The notes beneath the pieces were generated by a model. It did not search any database. It worked only from the letters and a program-made list of their open reading frames with translations, and was not told the origin of the DNA. This document shows positions 58,885-63,988 of a DNA stretch of 63,988 bases, piece after piece. The translations under genes were made by a program, and so were the position numbers. This DNA is from UMGS1322 sp900550765 (GTDB lineage Bacteria > Bacillota > Clostridia > Christensenellales > QALW01), in NCBI GenBank assembly GCA_958448705.1, contig CAUDEY010000010.1, positions 1-63,988 on the forward strand. The letters are read 5' to 3'. Each line of letters starts with the position of its first letter. The stretch's first letter is position 1.

Positions 58885-59110
58885 GGTCTTCGCCGCAAGG
58901 GACGAAGACCGTGGTACCACCCTAATTTACACTCAAACAAGTGCCTCAACAACATAACGGTGTTTTGCCGTCCGGGCCTACTGATTTTTCAGCCGGAAGC
59001 TCAAAAGGGAACTTCATTGCCGGTATAAAAAGACGCTTGCACCTATTGTACGTCTCTCTCTGTGTAAATACCCCTGCAACTACTTTGCTTTTTCATCGCT
59101 TTTATCATTT
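58885..59110 (-). ncRNA. T-box leader (tRNA-Phe) of pheST
   Basis: The minus-strand leader has the T-box sequence AGGGTGGTACCACGG (58924-58909), directly followed by a terminator GGTCTTCG / CGAAGACC (58903-58910 with 58885-58892) and T's. A long stem I lies upstream with a GGTGCAAGCG apical region. A TTC (minus strand, 59011-59009) in that stem region could be the Phe specifier, though I could not fold it exactly. Uncharged tRNA-Phe should stabilise the antiterminator. Confidence 0.92.
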
Positions 59111-59122
59111 TTAACAAAAAAT

Positions 59123-59151
59123 ATTGTAGCACAGGGGAAAAAAATTGGCAA
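59123..59151 (-). promoter_or_regulatory. Promoter of the pheST T-box unit
   Basis: On the minus strand TTGCCA (59146-59151) and TACAAT (59123-59128) are 17 bases apart, with an extended TGC. Confidence 0.85.
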
Positions 59152-59159
59152 CTGTTTTT

Positions 59160-59507
59160 TTATTTCGGTTTGTAGGTGTTGCAGGAGCATTGATTATGGC
59201 TGCAGTCACAGGGAGAAAGTACGTGGATGCTTCCTGCGGTACAGGCGCAATCCTCGTTGTGGCGGCAATCGAATTTTCCGCAGGCAATCGGAATATCCTC
59301 GTCCTTATCATGCCTGTCAAGAGACATATCCTCGCCCATTTCCATCAAGAGACGGCTGCCGCTGTTGGAAATGCGGTAAGCGTAGGTCGTGCAGCGGGCA
59401 CTTTGAGAATTGCCCTTTCCGTCACGTACATGCACCACTGCCGCGTCGCAAAGTCCATCACAGTTATGCATACATTTTTCGGCGTCACATTTTATATTGC
59501 TTCTCAT
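59160..59507 (-). CDS. DUF1540 cysteine-rich protein
   Basis: The 115-residue protein has two Cys-rich parts of the DUF1540 type: IKCDAEKCMHNCDGLCDA at the N-terminus and CGKFDCRHNEDCAC with a following CDCSHNQCSC at the C-terminus. Metal binding is likely from the cysteine spacing, but the family has no known function. It is common in Clostridia. Its stop lies only nine bases upstream of the pheST -35 box, so the two units are tightly packed. Confidence 0.85.
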   Translation of the reverse strand: MRSNIKCDAEKCMHNCDGLCDAAVVHVRDGKGNSQSARCTTYAYRISNSGSRLLMEMGEDMSLDRHDKDEDIPIACGKFDCRHNEDCACTAGSIHVLSPCDCSHNQCSCNTYKPK

Positions 59508-59581
59508 AAATCGATAACCCTCTTTCTATAGTCTTTCAGTTTTAGGATATACAAAAATATTGGTAATATACATAAAAAGGT

Positions 59582-59610
59582 TTGTCAGACGTTTTTTGAT
59601 ATGCTAAAAT
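59582..59610 (+). promoter_or_regulatory. Promoter of the small SGNH hydrolase gene
   Basis: TTGTCA (59582-59587) and TAAAAT (59605-59610) are 17 bases apart, with an extended TGC. Confidence 0.75.
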
Positions 59611-59722
59611 ATAGGAAACTTTATGGCTGTTTTTTCAAATTATATGAACAGATTGCTTTATACAGCAAAAAATTTTCTGTTGTTTTTATAGAAAATTCAG
59701 ATAGAGCTTAAGGAGTGGTTTT

Positions 59723-60721
59723 GTGCTTTTAGATATAGAAGCAATACGGGAAATAACCTTTGGTGCGGTTAGAATTGAGCCGCATGAGGGATATTGGCGC
59801 TTTTTTCGGTTTACGCCTCAACAGGAAAAAATACTTGATGAACGCGGCTTCTCCCCGCGGCAGTACGCGGCAGCAGGAATAAAATTGGATTTTTATTCTT
59901 TGCCCGGGGAGGTTTCTTTCGATTTCCGTATTTTTCCCGGTTCGGGACGCCGATACTATGCAGTGGATGCTCTTGTTGACGGCGTTAATGTACACCATCA
60001 TTATAAGGAGACCAATACCGATACAGATCGGTTTTTGCTTGAAATACCTGCAAAAAGCAAAAAAACCGTCCGCATTACAATATATTTTCCGAATGTTGCG
60101 GGAATTGAACTTAAAAACGTTACGGTGCCTGACGGAACTGTAACACCCGCAAAGCGCAAACAGAAATTGCTGATGGTAGGCGATTCTATCACACAGGGGA
60201 TGGATGCGCGGCATCCGCAGCTTTCCTATGCCAATCTGCTGGCTGATGCGATGCAGGCTGAATTGCTGAACCAGGGGATAGGCGGTGATGTGTTTTGTGA
60301 ACAGAATCTTGACCCGTCACTTCCTTTTAAACCGAGTATTGTCACCGTTGCCTATGGCGTCAATGACTGGGATAAAAAGAGGGAAAATCTATCGCTTGCG
60401 GTAGATTGCTATTTTAAAAAGGCGGCGTTTTTATATGAAAAGATCCCGATATTTGCAATCCTTCCGATATGGTGCAAGGGGGAAGAGCAGCTGAAAAACG
60501 GATTATCGCTGGAAAATGTAAGGGATATGATTCGAGATGCCGCAGCCAGGAACGGAATTGATGTGATTGAAACAGCGGCGTTTGTACCATGTGTTTCGGA
60601 TTATTATTACGACGGCTGCGTGCATCCTGCTGATTTAGGCTTTTTGTTTTATGGCCAAGCTTTGGCGAAGGAGATCAAAAAACGGCGGCCTGATCTGTTT
60701 GACATAACGGACAGGGTGTAA
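59723..60721 (+). CDS. Cytoplasmic SGNH/GDSL hydrolase with N-terminal jelly-roll
   Basis: The 332-residue protein has no signal peptide. Residues ~1-145 form a beta-rich domain, and the SGNH part follows with the catalytic Ser in LLMVGDSITQG (near residue 155), a VAYGVNDWDK block and the Asp-His of DGCVHPADLG. The pattern resembles intracellular acetyl-xylan or acetyl-oligosaccharide esterases. Substrate not known. The start is GTG 59723, seven bases after AAGGAG. Confidence 0.82.
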   Translation: MLLDIEAIREITFGAVRIEPHEGYWRFFRFTPQQEKILDERGFSPRQYAAAGIKLDFYSLPGEVSFDFRIFPGSGRRYYAVDALVDGVNVHHHYKETNTDTDRFLLEIPAKSKKTVRITIYFPNVAGIELKNVTVPDGTVTPAKRKQKLLMVGDSITQGMDARHPQLSYANLLADAMQAELLNQGIGGDVFCEQNLDPSLPFKPSIVTVAYGVNDWDKKRENLSLAVDCYFKKAAFLYEKIPIFAILPIWCKGEEQLKNGLSLENVRDMIRDAAARNGIDVIETAAFVPCVSDYYYDGCVHPADLGFLFYGQALAKEIKKRRPDLFDITDRV

Positions 60722-60727
60722 TATAAT
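60699..60727 (+). promoter_or_regulatory. Consensus promoter of greA-lysS
   Basis: Perfect TTGACA (60699-60704) and TATAAT (60722-60727) are 17 bases apart. The -35 lies inside the end of the preceding gene. Confidence 0.92.
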
Positions 60728-60759
60728 ATGGTGTATTTAGCGGTTAAGGAGTTTTATGT

Positions 60760-61242
60760 ATGAGCGAAAATAAAAATATGATGACTGCCGAGGGAAAGGC
60801 AAAGCTTCAGGAAAAGTTGGATTATTATCTGCAGGTAAGAAGAGCGGAGATTTCTCAGCGCATATCTGCTGCGCGTGAGCTGGGTGACCTTTCGGAAAAT
60901 AGTGAGTATGATGAGGCCAAACGCGAGCAGGCTGAACTGGAAGCGGAAATTGCAGCGATGCAGCAGCAGCTGAATAACGCTGTGGTTATCGACGAATCCA
61001 TGCTGCCCAATGACGAGGTACGGGTGGGTTCTAAGGTAAAAATTAAAGATATGCAGACCAAGCAGGAGCTGGTTTATGATATCATCGGCTCCAGCGAGGC
61101 AGATCCCTTTCATGGAAAAATATCTAATTTAAGCCCGATTGGCAGTGCACTTCTGCATAAGAAAAAGGGTGCCACCATTAAGGTTAATACGGCGGCCGGC
61201 GTGCTTTCGTATAAGCTGTTGGAGATTTTGCCTAAGGATTAA
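60760..61242 (+). CDS. greA: Transcription elongation factor GreA
   Basis: The 160-residue protein has the N-terminal coiled coil (EGKAKLQEKLDYYLQVRR) with its acidic tip after GDLSENSEYDEAK, and the C-terminal FKBP-like half (IKDMQTKQELVYDIIGSSEAD, ISNLSPIGSALL). It rescues backtracked RNA polymerase by stimulating transcript cleavage. It is followed by lysS after 18 bases, a frequent pair in Firmicutes. Confidence 0.96.
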   Translation: MSENKNMMTAEGKAKLQEKLDYYLQVRRAEISQRISAARELGDLSENSEYDEAKREQAELEAEIAAMQQQLNNAVVIDESMLPNDEVRVGSKVKIKDMQTKQELVYDIIGSSEADPFHGKISNLSPIGSALLHKKKGATIKVNTAAGVLSYKLLEILPKD

Positions 61243-61260
61243 AGGAAAGGATAAAACAGG

Positions 61261-62757
61261 ATGGCTGAAAATAATACTTCGCAGGAAAAAGAGCTAAACG
61301 AGGTTCTTAAGGTACGCCGTGAAAAGTTGGAGATGCTGCGTCAAAACGGAAAAGATCCTTTTGTAATTACGCAGTATGATTGCAGCGATTACTCCGGGGA
61401 TATTATCCAAAATTTTGAAGACGGGCAGGAAATGCAGGTTTCTATTGCCGGACGGCTGATGTCAAAACGGGTGATGGGAAAGGCCAGTTTTGCCCATTTG
61501 CGGGATAATAAAGGATTGATTCAGCTGTATGTGCGGCGGGATGATATCGGCGTTGAGGAATATACAGATTTTAAGCAGATGGATATCGGTGATATCGTGG
61601 GCGTAAAAGGCTTTGTATTCCGTACACAGACCGGAGAGGTATCCGTTCATGTGCAGAAGATTTGTCTGCTTGCCAAATCTCTGCAGGTATTGCCGGAAAA
61701 ATATCATGGCTTAAAAGATATTGATGCCAGATATCGTCAGCGGTATGTTGATTTAATTATCAATCCTGAAGTAAAAGAAGCCTTCCAGAAGCGCTCCTTG
61801 ATTATTCGGGAAATTCGTAATTATCTGGATACCCGCGGTTTTTTGGAGGTGGAAACCCCTGTGCTGCAGACGATGGCCGGCGGCGCCAATGCCCGGCCCT
61901 TTATCACGCATCATAACGCGCTGGATGCGGATATGTATCTGCGCATTTCCTTGGAACTCTATTTGAAACGGTTGATTGTCGGCGGCTTTGACCGGGTTTA
62001 TGAAATCGGACGCGTGTTCCGTAATGAGGGGCTTTCCGTGCGGCATAATCCCGAATTTACTCTTTTGGAGCTGTACCAGGCGTATACTGATTTTGAAGGG
62101 ATGATGAATCTGACGGAAGATCTCATCAAGTATTTGGCCTGCGATGTTCTGAAAACCCCTATCGTCAAGTACGGTGAATATGAGCTGGATTTGGCCAAGC
62201 CCTTTGAAAGGCTTACCATGAAGCAGGCGGTAAAAAAATATGCCGGTGTGGATTTTGACGCAGTTTCTTCGCTGGAGGAGGCACGTGAAAAGGCCAAAGA
62301 GCATCATATTGCCTATGAAGAGCATCATAAAACAGGGGATATTTTAAACCTGTTCTTTGAGGAATATTGTGAAAAGAACTTGATTCAACCCACGTTTATT
62401 ACCGAACATCCGGTTGAAATCTCTCCGCTGGCTAAGCGTAAGCCGGAGGATCCGGCTTTTACCGAGCGGTTTGAGCTGTTTGTTGTGGGCCGTGAGCATG
62501 CTAATGCATTCTCTGAATTGAATGATCCGATTGATCAGCGCAGCCGTTTTGAAGAGCAGGCCAGGCTGAAGGCATTGGGTGACGAAGAAGCAAATGATGT
62601 GGATGAAGATTTCCTCTGTGCACTGGAATATGGGATGCCCCCGACTGGCGGTCTTGGCATCGGCATTGATCGGCTTGTGATGCTGCTGACTGACAGCGCC
62701 GCTATTCGGGATGTGCTGCTGTTCCCCACGATGAAGCCCCTTACGGGTGAAAAATAA
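61261..62757 (+). CDS. lysS: Lysine-tRNA ligase, class II
   Basis: The 498-residue enzyme has an N-terminal OB-fold anticodon-binding domain (VSIAGRLMSKRVMGKASFAHL) and a class II catalytic core with YEIGRVFRNEGLSVRHNPEFT (motif 2) and GLGIGIDRLVMLLTD (motif 3). It charges tRNA-Lys. It is the second gene of the greA unit and ends at a strong terminator. Confidence 0.97.
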   Translation: MAENNTSQEKELNEVLKVRREKLEMLRQNGKDPFVITQYDCSDYSGDIIQNFEDGQEMQVSIAGRLMSKRVMGKASFAHLRDNKGLIQLYVRRDDIGVEEYTDFKQMDIGDIVGVKGFVFRTQTGEVSVHVQKICLLAKSLQVLPEKYHGLKDIDARYRQRYVDLIINPEVKEAFQKRSLIIREIRNYLDTRGFLEVETPVLQTMAGGANARPFITHHNALDADMYLRISLELYLKRLIVGGFDRVYEIGRVFRNEGLSVRHNPEFTLLELYQAYTDFEGMMNLTEDLIKYLACDVLKTPIVKYGEYELDLAKPFERLTMKQAVKKYAGVDFDAVSSLEEAREKAKEHHIAYEEHHKTGDILNLFFEEYCEKNLIQPTFITEHPVEISPLAKRKPEDPAFTERFELFVVGREHANAFSELNDPIDQRSRFEEQARLKALGDEEANDVDEDFLCALEYGMPPTGGLGIGIDRLVMLLTDSAAIRDVLLFPTMKPLTGEK

Positions 62758-62864
62758 TGTTTGGATTCTGATGCATTGTAAGTTGCAATTCTTCAATTAA
62801 GTTTTATGATAAAAAATGAAAAAGCCTATATCCTATTCTGTTTATAGTTGTTTGTGAAGGAAAA

Positions 62865-62907
62865 AACAGAGCCGCAAGCGCATTCGCCTGCGGTTCTGTT
62901 TTTTTTT
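62865..62907 (+). terminator. Terminator of greA-lysS
   Basis: AACAGAGCCGCA pairs with TGCGGTTCTGTT (62865-62876 with 62889-62900), with a second inner pairing AGCG/CGCC region, then nine T's. Confidence 0.9.
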
Positions 62908-63148
62908 GCAGAATTTTTTACGCAGGGATAGGTAGAGTGGTAGTACGGAAAACATAATTTATCAGACTGGATTTATGCACAATTCGCTTATCTGTTTGGT
63001 ATACTCCTTTTTTGAATCTTTTAAAATTTATTTGAGAAAGGAGAAGGATAAAAAACGCGCGGGCTATCTGTTGTAAAATTTTTTTCTTAAGGGAAAAGCA
63101 GGGGTTTTACAGCAACCATAATAGAATATTCTTTATTATAGGTATGGC
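62908..63148. other. Intergenic stretch without a recognised gene
   Basis: AT-rich sequence between the lysS terminator and the DUF559 promoter. A purine-rich GAAAGGAGAAGGAT (63035-63048) resembles a ribosome binding site but no credible reading frame follows it. No tRNA or structured RNA was seen. Confidence 0.4.
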
Positions 63149-63177
63149 TTGAAAAATTGAAAAGGAAATGTTATAGT
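63149..63177 (+). promoter_or_regulatory. Promoter of the DUF559 gene
   Basis: TTGAAA (63149-63154) and TATAGT (63172-63177) are 17 bases apart, with an extended TGT. Confidence 0.65.
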
Positions 63178-63279
63178 ATGAAGAAAGAGATTGCTTTTAT
63201 GGGAATTTTGCGTATGCAAAGATCTACAGGCTCGCTTAAGCGGGTGTTAAAAGCGTAAACTTTAGCAGAGGGCAAAATA

Positions 63280-63657
63280 ATGAAGAAATATAACAAAAAC
63301 AATATCCTTTTGGCAAAAGAACTGCGAAAGAATATGACGCCATGGGAACGAAAACTCTGGTATGAATTCTTGCGGGATTACCCGATCCGTTTTCAACGGC
63401 AAAAAGCAATTGGAAATTATATTGCGGATTTTTACTGTGCTAAAGCTGGTCTTGTGATCGAGCTGGACGGCGGTGAGCATTATACGGCAGCACAAGCGAA
63501 AAAAGATGAGGTGCGCACCAAAGAATTAGAGAGTATGCATTTAACGGTATTGAGGATTTGTAATTTGGATATTGATCGCAATTTCAGCGGCGTGTGTGAA
63601 TATATCGATTTAGCAGTTAAAGCTTCTTTTCCTCACCAGAAGGAGCCGAGTAAGTGA
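63280..63657 (+). CDS. DUF559 endonuclease-like protein
   Basis: The 125-residue protein has the DUF559 pattern: LRKNMTPWERKLWYEFLRDY, FQRQKAIGNYIADFYC, and VIELDGGEHYTAAQAKKDEVR. This is a PD-(D/E)XK / Vsr-like nuclease fold, with the Asp of IADF and the Glu of IELDGGEH as metal ligands. Its targets are unknown. Such genes are often found alone, near repeats or at genome variable sites, and here palindromic repeats follow within 170 bases. GAGGG is the likely ribosome binding site. Confidence 0.88.
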   Translation: MKKYNKNNILLAKELRKNMTPWERKLWYEFLRDYPIRFQRQKAIGNYIADFYCAKAGLVIELDGGEHYTAAQAKKDEVRTKELESMHLTVLRICNLDIDRNFSGVCEYIDLAVKASFPHQKEPSK

Positions 63658-63823
63658 AAGTCTTTCGGTTGTTTGGCAGAGGGAGCCGAGGGGGCAAAAT
63701 AAGTTCCTAAAGTAGAAAATCTTGCTGATAACAAACTTTCATTAATAGGAATTATTTATGGCGAATTGGAACATAAATAAGTTTTCTTTGGGCAAAAAAC
63801 AGGATAGTTCGGAACGCGTCAAG

Positions 63824-63988
63824 CCTCCCTCTGACGAGGGAGGTGGCAAAACGAAGTTTTGACGGAGGGAGAGAAAGAGGCCCAAAATCAATCCTCCCCG
63901 CGCTCCTGGCTCCCCTTGTCAGGGGAGCTGGCGCCGCAGGCGACTGAGGGGTAGTCTTTCTCTCCCTCAGCCTCGCTGATGCTCGGCA
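63824..63988. repeat. Cluster of GC-rich palindromic repeat units
   Basis: Two diverged copies in the same direction have the same plan: a stem (CCTCCCTC-TGAC-GAGGGAGG, 63824-63843; GCTCCCCT-TGTC-AGGGGAGC, 63909-63928), then TGGC, a second small stem or spacer, and GACGGAGGGAG or GACTGAGGGG. A third unit starts at about 63952 in the opposite direction and runs off the window. Repeats of this look are familiar from intergenic regions of Clostridia. They code for nothing visible. Bases 63658-63823 show no gene. Confidence 0.75.

Noticed and set aside
63178..63258. Small ORF of 26 codons starting MKKEIAF
   Set aside because: Its ATG directly abuts the -10 box of the DUF559 promoter, so it would lie before the predicted transcript start. 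It has no good ribosome binding site and no recognisable product.
1..63988. CRISPR arrays, tRNA or rRNA genes, integrases and transposases
   Set aside because: I read for regular spaced repeats, cloverleaf patterns and known mobile-element proteins on both strands and found none that could be supported.

Overview
The window looks like part of a chromosome from an anaerobic gut-type Firmicute of class Clostridia. The evidence is a single-chain pyruvate:ferredoxin oxidoreductase, T-box, ZTP and cobalamin leaders, AGGAGG-type ribosome binding sites, many near-consensus TTGACA/TATAAT promoters with 17-base spacers, DUF1540, DUF4153 and DUF554 genes, and a GC-rich palindromic repeat of a kind I know from Clostridia at the right end. 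The genus cannot be fixed from the sequence alone.

Layout. 0-3.5 kb: duplicated lipoprotein genes, then a thioredoxin / rhodanese / CoA-disulfide-reductase operon (thiol and sulfane-sulfur chemistry). 3.6-10.1 kb: an apiosidase-like glycosidase diverging from a sugar-acid operon (clan GH-A glycosidase, UlaG-like lactonase, galactonate-dehydratase-like enolase-superfamily enzyme, SDR dehydrogenase). 10.3-12.7 kb: DUF2975, YozG-like and DUF4153 membrane/regulator operon. 12.8-14.1 kb: two tandem small lipoprotein genes, one broken by a one-base deletion in a poly-A run. 14.2-25.5 kb: a bacterial microcompartment (BMC) locus on the minus strand. 25.8-29.2 kb: DegV, a GH4 alpha-galactosidase and its divergent AraC regulator. 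29.2-43.4 kb: a ZTP-riboswitch-led purine operon of 11 genes ending in guaB. 43.4-44.6 kb: an AT-rich graveyard with two decayed genes. 44.6-45.95 kb: a cobalamin-riboswitch unit for a DUF4430 lipoprotein and an ECF S component. 46-49.6 kb: PFOR. 49.9-55.1 kb: a large surface-anchored SGNH hydrolase, then DUF554 and an FAD enzyme. 55.2-59.1 kb: pheST with a T-box. 59.2-62.9 kb: DUF1540, a second SGNH hydrolase, greA-lysS. 63-64 kb: a DUF559 endonuclease and palindromic repeats.

The most interesting region is the BMC locus. It encodes eight shell proteins (five single-domain hexamer-type, a tandem-domain PduT, a PduU and one pentamer vertex), PduS, PduV, a GlcG/HbpS-like protein, a DeoR regulator, and four enzymes with recognisable encapsulation-type helices: a class II sugar-phosphate aldolase, a CoA-acylating aldehyde dehydrogenase, a zinc alcohol dehydrogenase and PduL. 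Neither a B12 diol dehydratase nor a glycyl-radical diol dehydratase is present. The set could make lactaldehyde from fuculose- or rhamnulose-1-phosphate inside the shell and dismutate it to propanediol and lactyl-phosphate, or it could depend on a signature enzyme encoded elsewhere. One shell gene has an in-frame Lys/Ala-rich N-terminal extension with a strong internal ribosome binding site, so it probably yields a long and a short form.

The rest of the window is mostly core metabolism (purines, PFOR, aminoacyl-tRNA synthetases) with recognisable RNA regulation.
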